Shown here in pieces: positions 1 to 8,600 of a stretch of DNA of 49,443 nucleotides. A program made the position numbers and the translations under genes. The stretch comes from an uncultured Planctomycetales bacterium (GTDB lineage Bacteria; Planctomycetota; Planctomycetia; Isosphaerales; Isosphaeraceae), in assembly GCA_903926465.1 (NCBI GenBank), contig CAIYJE010000008.1:1-49443 (forward strand). The letters run 5' to 3'. The notes under the pieces are model-generated. The model was not told the origin of the DNA, searched no databases, and saw only the letters and a list, made by a program, of their open reading frames with translations. The stretch's first letter is position 1. Each line of letters begins with the position of its first letter.

Positions 1-92
1 ACATCGTAGACATCCCGGAATGTACCGCATTGGGAGGGCCATTTCGATACCCAGGCCAGACAGGCCAGAATTCGCAACTCGTTCATTTTCAT

Positions 93-500
93 TCACATGC
101 GGCGATGTCGCCTTGACCGGAACCGGTAGTTACACCCTATTGAAATCGTGTAACCCCGCATCCCCTTGGGTATCAATGCCGCCAGTCCCCGCTGGCCTTT
201 GGGGCTAAGCCGAGCGTTCAGAATTGGCTCGTTGCGGGCCAGGGCCGTGAGCGCCGAACGCTCGACCACGTCCTCGATTGCCGAGAACGCCCCATCGGGT
301 ACAACGTCGCGGGGAAGGTTTTTGGTGTGCAACATTGTGGCATTGATCATGGCATTCCGAGAGATCACCACGGCTGGAACCACCACGGCGATCAGGTCAC
401 CAAGAGCCGACGGAGACTGGAGGTAGGTGCGCAGGCCCACAGCGGCCGAGATGCCGCAAACCAAGGCCAGAGGCAAAACCGCAATGGATTGCGGCTTCAT
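93..500 (-). CDS. cpaB: CpaB-like Flp pilus assembly protein, truncated after the SAF domain
   Basis: CpaB is an inner-membrane/periplasmic assembly factor of Flp (Tad) pili. The ATG at 500 follows an AGGAGG box (MKPQSIAVLP), giving about 135 residues. There is an N-terminal hydrophobic segment, then a SAF-like domain with recognisable CpaB wording (PRDVVPDGAFS, then EPILNARLSPKG, then LIPKGMRGYT). Family members normally run to about 250-300 residues and continue with a second conserved domain directly after the GMR motif; here the frame instead ends in an Arg-rich tail and a stop at 93. No other frame in the remaining 92 bases gives a convincing continuation. It is therefore either a decayed gene, a frameshift or sequencing error near 145-150, or a short variant. 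It lies downstream of two Flp pilin genes on the same strand, which supports the pilus assignment. Confidence 0.7.
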   Translation of the reverse strand: MKPQSIAVLPLALVCGISAAVGLRTYLQSPSALGDLIAVVVPAVVISRNAMINATMLHTKNLPRDVVPDGAFSAIEDVVERSALTALARNEPILNARLSPKGQRGLAALIPKGMRGYTISIGCNYRFRSRRHRRM

Positions 501-1078
501 CGGAATCCTCCTGACTTTCCACAGACGATGATGACCAGATTGATCATACACTCATGGCGAACCCGATAGGGTTGCAATCATGACGGTTAGACGCATGAGA
601 GCAAGCGGTAACAGTCGTTTGCCGTGGTCAGGCCGCTGGGATGTCGGTCGTGTTCCAGATGCAAGCTGTTGGTTTTCAAATTCTGGAACCGTCCATGCAA
701 GCTGGCAAAAGCTCGGTCAGCCGCCCCTGGAACAAGAGTCGCGGTTCGGCATCATGTTCCGTGTTCGGTGCGCTTGCTCAGTAAATTTACAAAATGAGCC
801 GTATTTCTAGCTGGCTACCCATGGCTGTCATCAACCTGATATCAAAGGCCCCCCACACGGCTCATGACCGACAAGACCACCAGAAGAAAAACGCAGAGCG
901 AGCGTCCAGGTTGTTCTCAGCAAGACGGGCGCACTGGTGGATTATTTTCGGGAAGGTATGCTCGCTGAGGAGCAGAGGAAACGGGAGTGGATCGTTCGTT
1001 CTCCTTGGATCATAGCCAATTGAATGTGTGCTGAGCCTTGGAGGCCGCAGCCCAGCGGCAGCCTCCTTCAATTTCCGC
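501..1078. other. Intergenic region between pilin genes and cpaB
   Basis: About 580 bases without a credible gene. Short ORFs on both strands lack family resemblance and good ribosome binding sites. An imperfect GC-rich inverted repeat lies just after the downstream pilin gene (about 1039-1065) and could end pilin transcription, but it has no T-run. Confidence 0.4.
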
Positions 1079-1267
1079 TCAACTGCCAAGTCCGGTTGCG
1101 GCGTCATTCAGTTTGGTACTGAGATTGGTGCCGAGTAAGGTGACGGCGGCGATGGCGACGATGGCAATGAGTGCCACCAACAGGCCGTATTCCACCATCG
1201 AGGCCCCTTCTTCGTCTCGGGCCAATGCCACGAGGTGCTTCTTGATGGCATGAATGCGCATGATCAT
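1079..1267 (-). CDS. flp: Flp/Fap-type pilin (second of a tandem pair)
   Basis: Structural subunit of a Flp (type IVb, Tad) pilus. From the ATG at 1267 the product is 62 residues (MIMRIHAIKK). It has a short basic leader, then the Flp-family core EEGASMVEYGLLVALIAIVA with the conserved Glu five residues after the prepilin-peptidase cleavage position, followed by a single hydrophobic helix and a Ser/Thr/Asn-rich end (LGTNLSTKLNDAATGLGS). It is nearly identical to the neighbouring upstream pilin gene, from which it is separated by about 50 bases, so the pair is a recent tandem duplication or a major/minor pilin pair. Flp pilins are typically about 50-70 residues, so the gene is complete. Confidence 0.93.
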   Translation of the reverse strand: MIMRIHAIKKHLVALARDEEGASMVEYGLLVALIAIVAIAAVTLLGTNLSTKLNDAATGLGS

Positions 1268-1318
1268 TGTGCGAGTTCTTGATTCCAAAAGGTGAGATTC
1301 GACTCTGACTGAAATGGC

Positions 1319-1498
1319 TCAGCTACCCAGTGTGGTGGCTGCCGAGTTCAGCTTGGTGCTGAGATTGGTGCCCAGCAAGGTTACGGCGACGATGGCAATG
1401 AGTGCCACCAGCAGGCCGTATTCCACCATCGAGGCCCCTTCTTCGTCCCGGACCAGTGCCGCGAGATGATTTTTCAGTGAATGAATGTGCGTGATCAT
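1319..1498 (-). CDS. flp: Flp/Fap-type pilin (first of a tandem pair)
   Basis: A 59-residue Flp pilin from the ATG at 1498 (MITHIHSLKN), preceded by a G-rich Shine-Dalgarno box. The same EEGASMVEYGLLVALIAIVA core is present, and it ends NLSTKLNSAATTLGS. Relative to the downstream copy, two or three residues are missing inside the hydrophobic helix (IVAVTLLG versus IVAIAAVTLLG), so the two subunits would differ slightly in helix length. It is the promoter-proximal gene of the small pilus cluster flp-flp-cpaB. Confidence 0.93.
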   Translation of the reverse strand: MITHIHSLKNHLAALVRDEEGASMVEYGLLVALIAIVAVTLLGTNLSTKLNSAATTLGS

Positions 1499-2040
1499 TG
1501 TTCTGCCCCCCCAAGTGAAGTCCAACCGTGACGTTCAAAGCGTACGTAAAATTGTGATGTTGCGATGCCATGGATGTCTTGCAGGTCTCATGGTAACAGA
1601 AGCAGAAGTTCGATGGGAAGCATAATGGGACAAAAACATCCAAAAGGTCGCAAGTCTTCAAAAAAGCCAGTTTCTGGGAATCGTATTGATAACGGCTTGT
1701 GTATGGAACTAGTTAAGAAACCCCGCCGATAGCGGCCTGCCGGAGTTTGAATTGCCAATGCCATCCTTCTTTGATCAGATTTCGTGTGGAGTTGCTCGCA
1801 GGTTTTGCGTTTGGTGGCTTGGACTTGAGCGGCTTACATCCGTATCGATCTCCCCTTCGATCGACTTCAGGCCCTGTGATGGATTGTTTCCATGGCCATG
1901 GGGTTTGCTGGGTGGTTGATGACGGTCCTGAACGTTTGCCCGCTGAGTTCAGAACCGGGGATAGATACCTTTTGGAGCAGTGGCCCTTTCTGGAGGACCA
2001 CAGCCTCTGAGAAGCCATAGGTCTGGATTGCGTGGATGAT
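1499..2040. other. Intergenic region upstream of the pilin pair
   Basis: About 540 bases, presumably holding the pilin promoter (read on the minus strand) and the 3' end of the membrane-protein transcript. The ORFs inside it show no family features. I could not identify a convincing sigma-54 or sigma-70 promoter by eye. Confidence 0.4.
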
Positions 2041-3600
2041 TCAGTGTCGTGCCTGAGAATCAGACCTTTGGTAGAGAACTCCAGCGGCATCTTGTCTTAT
2101 TTTTTGCCAATTGGCCGAGTTTCCAAGATAAGCATTCAGCAAACTTTTACGCTGCACCAGCGCCAGGTCGAAGGGAAAAGCCGCTCGGAATTCTTCAAGT
2201 TCCGCGGGATTCTTGTCTTCGGTCACGGCGTATTCCAGCAGTCGCGTGTCACCATACAATTCACAACGATCATCAATGGATACGCGGTACCCTGGTGTGA
2301 AATAGATCAAAAAGCCGGCAAAATACATGCTGTTGAAGATTGGTGTGCCACCGGCCACGCCGTTTTGGCGTTGCTGAAGCTCTGGTAACAGTTCAACAGG
2401 CCACCGACCAGGATCCAGCCGGGCTGATCCTCGCCCGAAAACCGGAATATGCACCTCGGCCACGAGCAAGCCAAGACAGCCGGCTGTCAGGCCAAGCGGT
2501 AGAATTATCTCGAAAAACGGGTTCCGGCTGGACGCAGGTGCCCTTGGGACTAGCCTGCATACCACGCTGCCACGGTTTGCCAGCCAGGAGAGCCAGCGGA
2601 CATGGGGTATCATGGTCTGCAGTGAAATGATGGCGGTCACCGCAAAAAGCGGGCTATGGCGCACCCGTAAGATGGCCAGCGGTAGCCAGACCAAGGGGAG
2701 TAGCCAGGAGACTTTCGGCCAGACTGGCCAGGTTCCAACCAGCGCTAAGATGTAAACGAATGCAAGAACCAGGATCAGAATGAACTTGGATGGAAACACC
2801 CAGAGCGGGCGATGCTCATCAATCAACAAGGGGACCACCGGCGAATTAATGACCGCCAACCAAGGATCAAACCACTGAACCCCAAACGGATTAACCAGCA
2901 CGCATAAACAGGAGAGCAGGCCAATTCCGGTGAACATGGCCGCATCGCGGCCAGAAGTCAGCGGGGAACGCTGGCCGAATTGATACCAGGCCAGCCAGCC
3001 GGCCAAGCAAAGGATCCAGGTTGCGATACCGCCTACCACTCCGCCATGCAGATTGGTCCAGAGGATAAAGATTGGGAGCAGGAGCCAGGACCACGCTCTG
3101 GGTTTTTGCCGGGTTTCAAGATCGACAATCAGGCCCCAGGTCAGACCCTGCAGAAGAATGGTGGCGAGGTGCGGTCGGGGATGGATGTGATAAGCCACCG
3201 CAGTGACAGACAGCCCGACCAGAAGCAGGGCCAGGAGTGGGTGGACCCCCTGACGCAAGTATCGTTGATAGATCATGGTGAAGAACCAGGCAACCACCAG
3301 GCTGGTCACCTGAAGTAGGCCGTCGAGGCCACCGATCCGATGGGCCATGGCCATCAAGATATTGGCCAGCCAGTGAGTATCGAGCCATTTTTGCGAGGGC
3401 GGGGTAAAGCTGAATGGGTCGATAGCGGTGGCATGTCCAGACCGGATTGTGTTCTCACCCACCACCACATGCCAGAAGACGCCAGGGTCACTGAAAAAGA
3501 CCTCTCTGCCAGCCACGGCCAGTCCCGTCCAGAGGCAGAGAAAGAAGCTGAATACGAGGATTGGGGACCAGTCCCTCGGGACTTCTCCTGGTTGCTTCAT
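2041..3600 (-). CDS. Polytopic membrane protein, GT-C glycosyltransferase-like
   Basis: From the ATG at 3600 (MKQPGEVPRDW) the protein has about 519 residues with roughly ten or more transmembrane segments and a soluble C-terminal part of about 100 residues. The first extracytoplasmic loop carries the pattern DPGVFWHVVVGE, then DPFSFTPPSQKWLDTHWLA. This resembles GT-C type membrane glycosyltransferases that place acidic and His/Trp residues after helix 1, and similar uncharacterised integral membrane proteins of planctomycetes and other bacteria. A lipid-linked sugar donor would be the expected substrate, but this is inference. The in-frame extension to 3735 is less likely because it is not membrane-like and the charged KQPGEV start suits an N-in helix; the ribosome binding site is weak. 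It is monocistronic in its surroundings. Confidence 0.75.
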   Translation of the reverse strand: MKQPGEVPRDWSPILVFSFFLCLWTGLAVAGREVFFSDPGVFWHVVVGENTIRSGHATAIDPFSFTPPSQKWLDTHWLANILMAMAHRIGGLDGLLQVTSLVVAWFFTMIYQRYLRQGVHPLLALLLVGLSVTAVAYHIHPRPHLATILLQGLTWGLIVDLETRQKPRAWSWLLLPIFILWTNLHGGVVGGIATWILCLAGWLAWYQFGQRSPLTSGRDAAMFTGIGLLSCLCVLVNPFGVQWFDPWLAVINSPVVPLLIDEHRPLWVFPSKFILILVLAFVYILALVGTWPVWPKVSWLLPLVWLPLAILRVRHSPLFAVTAIISLQTMIPHVRWLSWLANRGSVVCRLVPRAPASSRNPFFEIILPLGLTAGCLGLLVAEVHIPVFGRGSARLDPGRWPVELLPELQQRQNGVAGGTPIFNSMYFAGFLIYFTPGYRVSIDDRCELYGDTRLLEYAVTEDKNPAELEEFRAAFPFDLALVQRKSLLNAYLGNSANWQKIRQDAAGVLYQRSDSQARH

Positions 3601-4725
3601 GCTGCGCTCATTGCAGTGGAGAGGAAGATCCGGTCTTGAGTCCGGGACGATTGAGCCCCAGATCGGGAAGCAGGCTTCCGAAAGCCAGCGGATTTCGGTT
3701 CCAGTCGCACGCCAGGCAGTCTCATGATCGGACACTGGCGATTATGGAGCAGGCCGAAACTTCTTGGTGGCATTCGGCCCTGGGATGGGCGTGGTGGGCC
3801 TTGCCGCGTATTCGATTCATGTTCCGGCCCCCAATCGACGGGCTTGCCGCGAGTTTGTCAGTATCGGCAGCCGTACTTTTCATTCCTAGAGATCTGAGAG
3901 CCCAGGGTGGCTGGGTCCACATTCAGGAATCTAGCACCCATTCGCCGGAGGGCCGTGCGATACGCCTTTGAACGCAACACGCTGAGAGGTTGGCACACGC
4001 ATCCGGTCAATCATAGGGGGGGGCGGCGGATGTTCGCTGCGGATTCAGGGATTCGGCCCGATAGCCTACGGGCTCAAGCCTTGCCCTTGGATATCGTGCG
4101 TGCGAGATCGTTCGCCCAGGCCAGGGCGCTGGGACTCCTAACGAGCATAGAGCAGCATTCTCTCCGGTGATCGGATTTGCATACTGGGCAAATAGCCAGG
4201 GGTATCGCCAGGTGGTTTCTGCGGAAGTCCACCATTTAAGAATTGGAGCGAGCGTCACAGGGCGGCCCTATCTGGGTATCTCCAGGGCCACGGAAATCGT
4301 TGGAAAATGGTAAGAGATTTTGTGTGGGTAAGATTTTGGGGTTTTATGGCTTTCGCGGGCTTGAGTTTAGTGGTTGTTCTGACTGTGAGTTTGTTACACA
4401 TTGCCTATATTGCCTGGACTTTGGAACCCGAATGATCGCTACTTTTGATTGATGTAAGTTCGTGTGGAAAAGGGAGATCGCGTTCAAGGGATGCCCCAGG
4501 GATGACGATGAGAAGGTTGGCTCGCCAAGGTACACGCCGCGGCGAGGAATGGGGAGCACCGAATGGGGGGTGTTATCCGGCGGGTGGGGCCGCAAGGCCT
4601 CGGGTGATCGGGAACACCTGCCGACGGTTAACGCCTCAGGATTTTCCTCCCGGGCATCGTCAAGCCTTCAAGTGGCATGGCTGCCCTGGTTTGTTCCGTT
4701 AGTCCGTCAAGGAGACGTATCTCCC
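3601..4725. other. 1.1-kb region without a recognisable gene
   Basis: Neither strand has an ORF with family features or a strong ribosome binding site. It separates the divergently transcribed membrane protein and the secreted repeat protein, so both promoters should lie here. The segment around 4310-4445 is noticeably more AT-rich than its surroundings and is a plausible upstream region for the plus-strand gene. Confidence 0.35.
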
Positions 4726-5394
4726 ATGTTTAAGCCTGTGACGTTCAGCCTCAGTCTGGCCGTGGCTCTCGGTGCTGGTAGCTTTGGCTTCGCCGGTGGC
4801 CATGGTAAGAGCCTTCCTTCTGCCCAGAGCGTTGTTCCTAGCGCTCAGGGTGTGGTTGCGTCGGCTCAGACCGACAGCGGCTGCGGCGACATTGGCGGGG
4901 GCTGCGGCCCAGTCGCCAAGAAGTCTTGCCTGGGCGACCTGTTCAAGCACAAGGCCCCTCAGTACGAGTACGAGTGGGTCATGAAGAAGAAGCGGGTCTG
5001 GACCTTCAAGACTCCAGCCCTGTTCAGTGGCCTTGGTCATAAGGGCCTCGGCGGCCTGGGTGCCGGTTGCGGCCTGGGTGGCGCTGGTGGTTGTGATTCT
5101 TGCGGTGGTGCAGTTGCTGCTCCTGCCAGCTACGCTAGCCCACAGGCTGCTCCTAGCAGCCAGGCTGTGTACGGTTCTGGTCAGGCTGCTGCTTACGGTT
5201 CGGGTCAGGGTGCTGCTTACGGCTCAGGCCAGGCCACCTACTCCGCACCTGCCACCTACGGGACCGGCCAGATTGGTGGAAGCAGCCAGATCGTCGCTCC
5301 AGCGACCGACGCGGCTCCTGCTCCTCCAGCCACAGCCAATCCTTCGACCGCCAGCACTGGCAACGTTCTGTTCCTGGCTCCTGCCGGCAACTGA
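4726..5394 (+). CDS. Secreted Gly/Ser/Ala/Gln-rich repeat protein
   Basis: The ATG at 4726 follows a clear AAGGAGA box at the right spacing. Of the 222 residues, the first about 24 form a signal peptide (MFKPVTFSLSLAVALGAGSF...). A Cys/Gly-rich stretch follows (SGCGDIGGGCGP, then KKSCLGDLF), then a basic aromatic segment (YEYEWVMKKKRVWTF), a second Gly/Cys-rich stretch (GLGGLGAGCGLGGAGGCDSCGG) and a low-complexity tail with YGSGQ repeats. The clustered cysteines suggest disulphide or metal bridging, and the tail suggests an extended, possibly surface-exposed protein. I do not recognise a characterised family; comparable proteins occur in planctomycetes. A strong terminator follows, so it forms its own transcription unit. 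The longer in-frame extension to 4462 is rejected because it precedes the signal peptide. Confidence 0.82.
   Translation: MFKPVTFSLSLAVALGAGSFGFAGGHGKSLPSAQSVVPSAQGVVASAQTDSGCGDIGGGCGPVAKKSCLGDLFKHKAPQYEYEWVMKKKRVWTFKTPALFSGLGHKGLGGLGAGCGLGGAGGCDSCGGAVAAPASYASPQAAPSSQAVYGSGQAAAYGSGQGAAYGSGQATYSAPATYGTGQIGGSSQIVAPATDAAPAPPATANPSTASTGNVLFLAPAGN
5170..5241 (+). repeat. Three tandem 24-base units encoding YGSGQ(A/G)AA
   Basis: Within the secreted protein, YGSGQ starts at 5170, 5194 and 5218, with a degenerate YGTGQ copy later. The period is 24 bases (eight codons). Synonymous differences between copies show the duplication is not brand new. Confidence 0.85.
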
Positions 5395-5445
5395 GCTAAC
5401 TTAAGTTACTGAACCGGTTCATCCCGGATCAAGAACCTGAGAGCC

Positions 5446-5490
5446 ACACACGGCCCGGACATCGTCATGATGCCCGGGCCGTGTGTTTTT
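5446..5490 (+). terminator. Rho-independent terminator of the secreted repeat protein gene
   Basis: A perfect 13-base GC-rich stem (5446-5458 pairs with 5474-5486), a 15-base loop, then a run of T to 5490. It lies about 50 bases after the stop codon at 5394. Confidence 0.92.
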
Positions 5491-5837
5491 GTTGGTATCT
5501 AGAAATCCAGAAGCGTACAACTATTGTGGATTCGCAATTGTGCCTGGATGCTCCGGGCTTCAGATCAGCAAGCGGTCCGCCTATCGCGGTTCACGTTTGC
5601 CTTGCTTCTGATATTGGATACAAGCCCGATGCGTGAGTTTTCAAGTCGCGTTTTTGGGTTCCAAGCCCGCAAAATCGTAGCGGACGCACCAGGACATGGT
5701 TTCGCTATGCGGTGCGCTTGCCCAGATTAAGTGTAACGCAACGGTGAACCGCAATAGCGCCAATGTCCCAACCAGTGATCAGGCTTGAATTCCAGAATCC
5801 GCGAGCAGGGGTACTATGGATCTCGGATACGCTCGGA
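5491..5837. other. Intergenic region between convergent units
   Basis: About 350 bases between the terminator of the plus-strand gene and the end of the minus-strand acyltransferase operon. I see no gene or clear regulatory signal. Confidence 0.4.
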
Positions 5838-6881
5838 TTACACACGAGCAGTCCAGCGATCGGCCGGTTCCGGTGGCCCGACCTTGGACCCGTACCCAGG
5901 TGAGGGGTGGAGCTTGTTCAGGGCCTGACAGTTGCCGCTTTTGAACACGGTGGGATTGGCCAGTTGCGCAGATTCTGGTGGTGCCCCTGGGTAGGTGGGC
6001 CAGGTCCAGTAGGGGACGGCCTGGGCCGGGCTAGCGGCCACATGCTGTGTCAGGTGCTGCAGGTAGTGGCTCACGGCGGTTTGGGTGTTCTCTGTCTCCA
6101 CCTGAAACGGGGTGGTGAACTGGAGGCTGTACCTGCCCCCGGGTTCAAAGCGCGCGAATAATGGCACAACCCACGCGCCGGTTGAGGCTGCCAGGTAGGT
6201 CCAGTGGTCCAGCAAGCTGGCTGGTTGACCGAACCAGGAAACCGCTCGTCCTTCGGTGTTCGTGATATCTCCACAGAGGTAAAGCGACATCCCCTCTCGC
6301 AAGACGTTGCGTGCTCTGAGAATTCGTTCGGTTGCATCGCGAGGAGACAGGTTGCGGCATAGAAACAGGCTGGAGGAGGGGAGAAGCTGAGATGGATGAT
6401 CAAGCTGGGTGTGGAGATAGCTAGAGACGTGCCGGGGGCGCTGGATCATGGAACGCAACGGCAGATCTTGGCGGTAAAGCCAGTGCAGGGCTGGGATATA
6501 CGCACCCAGGTGTGAACCCAGGATAATCACGCCATCGCGCTGGGCCAGGGCTTCGAGCAGGCATTCAAAGCCTTGGACGTGGAACCGCTGTTCAACCTGG
6601 CGGTCGGACTGGTCGCCCAGCAAATAGTCTCGCGCCAGCATTCTGGCCGTGTTTGCTCCGAGCGCCGACCGGAAGGTGGGGACCTCGGACTCAGGGATCT
6701 CCACGGCGGCTCTGGCCCGTTGAACGGCGCCGTGAATGGTGCGCCGTCTTGGTCCCCAGCCGTTCTGAACCAGGCAGCCCATCCTCTGGAGGTAGAGGTC
6801 GGCTTTCTGGGCGTCAATCCTGGCCAGTTGCGGCATTATCTGGTTGTAAAACAGGGCTTTCCAGCTCAGTCGTAACGCCAT
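5838..6881 (-). CDS. LpxL/HtrB-like acyltransferase, catalytic motif degenerate
   Basis: The ATG at 6881 gives 347 residues; an in-frame TTG at 6947 is possible but less likely. The protein resembles the lysophospholipid/lipid A acyltransferase superfamily (LpxL, HtrB): a long helical N-terminus, then VIILGSHLGAYIPALHWLY, later SLYLCGDITNTEGRAVSWFG, and a helix ending near CQALNK. In the family the first block is the HX4(D/E) catalytic motif; here the histidine is present but the acidic residue position is occupied by Ile (HLGAYI), so either catalysis differs or the enzyme is inactive. It is the last gene of an operon with an adenylation enzyme, an SGNH protein and an MBOAT protein, which suggests a role in acylating a cell-envelope lipid or glycan. 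Confidence 0.72.
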   Translation of the reverse strand: MALRLSWKALFYNQIMPQLARIDAQKADLYLQRMGCLVQNGWGPRRRTIHGAVQRARAAVEIPESEVPTFRSALGANTARMLARDYLLGDQSDRQVEQRFHVQGFECLLEALAQRDGVIILGSHLGAYIPALHWLYRQDLPLRSMIQRPRHVSSYLHTQLDHPSQLLPSSSLFLCRNLSPRDATERILRARNVLREGMSLYLCGDITNTEGRAVSWFGQPASLLDHWTYLAASTGAWVVPLFARFEPGGRYSLQFTTPFQVETENTQTAVSHYLQHLTQHVAASPAQAVPYWTWPTYPGAPPESAQLANPTVFKSGNCQALNKLHPSPGYGSKVGPPEPADRWTARV

Positions 6882-6956
6882 GGTGAAAGATCCAGGGTGA
6901 GTGAGAAACCGCCGGTTGCCAGCCGCCTGCCAGGGCTTGCGGGGCAAATCCGAGAT

Positions 6957-8573
6957 TCAAGCCGGGGGCTCCGAGGCTTGGTGGATCAGAGCTTTCAAGG
7001 ATTGGTAGTCAATTTTGTCGGTGGAGGTCATGGGGAGTGCGGTCAGGAACCGGATCCGGTCGGGAACCATGTAGTGGGGCAGGTACTGGGTGCAATGCCG
7101 CTTCATGGCAATGATCGACGCCTTGCGCTCTGCCTTTACGGCCACGAACGCCTCGATCGATACGCCAGACTCATCGTTCTGAGAGAGAACGGCGGCCCGT
7201 TCCACGTCCTGATGCTGGTAGAGCGCGCTTTCGATCTCGCCAAGTTCGATCCGGTAACCCCGTTTCTTGACCATCCGATCTCGCCGGCCATGAAATGCAA
7301 AGCAGCCGGTTCCGTCATCGATCACCAGGTCACCGGTACGGTACCAGGCCGTGCCATCGGCATCTCGCACAAATGCCACGGCATCCAGGTCTGTGCGGCC
7401 AAAGTAACCGCGCATTACTCCCGGACCGGTGATGAGCAGCTCACCGGCCGACCCCACCGGAGTGAACTGGCCTTGTTCATCCACCACCCTGGCTTGCAGG
7501 GGCGGGCAAACCCAGCCGATTGGGAACGGCGTGTTTTGTTCGTCGGGAATTGTGGCCGGAATTGGTAACGCGGTACAGACGTTGGTCTCTGTGGGCCCAT
7601 ACAGGTTCCAGAGGTTGGCCAGAGGCCATTTGGCCCTGAGCGCCTTCAGGCCCCGGATTGGAAAGACCTCACCGGCGAATAGCACGACCCGCGGGGCGTG
7701 GTCGCCTTCCAACGCCTGGGGTGCATGCTCGACCATCATCCCCAGAATTGAGGGGGCTGAGTACCAGACGTTGATCTTTTGTTCGAGGATAAAGCTTGAA
7801 AGCCGGCCAGGCTCCTTGCCCAGCGTTTCACCAATAATGATCAGCGTGCCCAGATGCCGGCAGCAGGCGAACAGATCAAAGATCGACAGATCAAAATGAA
7901 AGGGGGCATGAGCAGAGAACCGCTCACCATCGGCATCCGCCAGCCCGAGCGCACGGCTACACCAGTCAATGAAGCAGAAGGCATTGCGATGGGTGAGCAT
8001 GACCCCTTTGGGGGTACCCGTTGAGCCTGAGGTATAAAGGATGTACGCCAGATCGTCGGAATTGGTTACCGGAGAGAGTGGCGTGGAGGCTGTGTCTGCC
8101 TGGATTTCGTCCCAGGTTGTGTCGGTAGCAGGGAGTTGTTCCGTCTCCGTACTGGCACCCACAACGATCAGCCTGGGTCGCGGCCCTGTTCCGGTCCAGA
8201 GCGTGAGTAACTCTTGAACCAGAGATGCGTGAACCACAATCGCGCGAACTCCGGCGTCTGCCAGAATGGCTGCACCACGCCGAACTGGTGCCGTGGGGTC
8301 GACCGGAACGTAGGCGGCTCCCACTCGAAACACGGCGTGGATCGAGGACACGGCCTCGATTCCCTTGGGGAGCAGTAACCCAACGCAATCACCGCGGCCA
8401 ATGCCCCAGCGGGCGAGCCTGGTGGCAACCCGATCGGCCTGGTCTGAGAGCTGGGCGTACGTCAATGCGCGCCCCAACTCTTCCTGCACGGCAATCCGCT
8501 CAGGGGCTCTCAGGCAAGCATGGGTTAGTAATTCACTCAGATGCGAATGCGAGTTTTGGGGATTCTCGCCCAT
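6957..8573 (-). CDS. Stand-alone adenylation enzyme (DltA-like / NRPS A-domain)
   Basis: A 538-residue ANL-superfamily enzyme that activates an amino or carboxylic acid as an acyl-AMP and normally loads it onto a phosphopantetheine carrier. The ATG at 8573 follows a GGAGG box. Core motifs in order: A3 YTSGSTGTPKG (about 180-190), A4 FHFDLSIFDLF (about 225-235), A5 LYGPTETNVC, A7 WYRTGDLV, A8 GRRDRMVKKRGYRIELGEIE, and an A10-like end TDKIDY with the catalytic lysine. No carrier, condensation or thioesterase domain is attached, and its length matches DltA and similar single-domain ligases. It starts 27 bases after the SGNH gene and sits with an MBOAT gene, as dltA does with dltB and dltD. The substrate cannot be read with confidence; D-alanine is only one option. 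Confidence 0.85.
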   Translation of the reverse strand: MGENPQNSHSHLSELLTHACLRAPERIAVQEELGRALTYAQLSDQADRVATRLARWGIGRGDCVGLLLPKGIEAVSSIHAVFRVGAAYVPVDPTAPVRRGAAILADAGVRAIVVHASLVQELLTLWTGTGPRPRLIVVGASTETEQLPATDTTWDEIQADTASTPLSPVTNSDDLAYILYTSGSTGTPKGVMLTHRNAFCFIDWCSRALGLADADGERFSAHAPFHFDLSIFDLFACCRHLGTLIIIGETLGKEPGRLSSFILEQKINVWYSAPSILGMMVEHAPQALEGDHAPRVVLFAGEVFPIRGLKALRAKWPLANLWNLYGPTETNVCTALPIPATIPDEQNTPFPIGWVCPPLQARVVDEQGQFTPVGSAGELLITGPGVMRGYFGRTDLDAVAFVRDADGTAWYRTGDLVIDDGTGCFAFHGRRDRMVKKRGYRIELGEIESALYQHQDVERAAVLSQNDESGVSIEAFVAVKAERKASIIAMKRHCTQYLPHYMVPDRIRFLTALPMTSTDKIDYQSLKALIHQASEPPA

Positions 8574-8600
8574 GGCACGCCTCCGTGCGGGCTTTTGGTT

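Noticed and set aside
1-92. A small ORF downstream of cpaB reading MKMNELRILA on the minus strand
   Set aside because: Cut off by the window edge, with no ribosome binding site or homology that can be judged.
1561-1680. Sigma-54 promoter before the pilin genes
   Set aside because: A TGGC and a TTGC element are present on the minus strand, but their spacing does not match the -24/-12 rule.
4462-4725. N-terminal extension of the Gly-rich secreted protein
   Set aside because: The extension precedes an evident Shine-Dalgarno box and signal peptide and is not protein-like.
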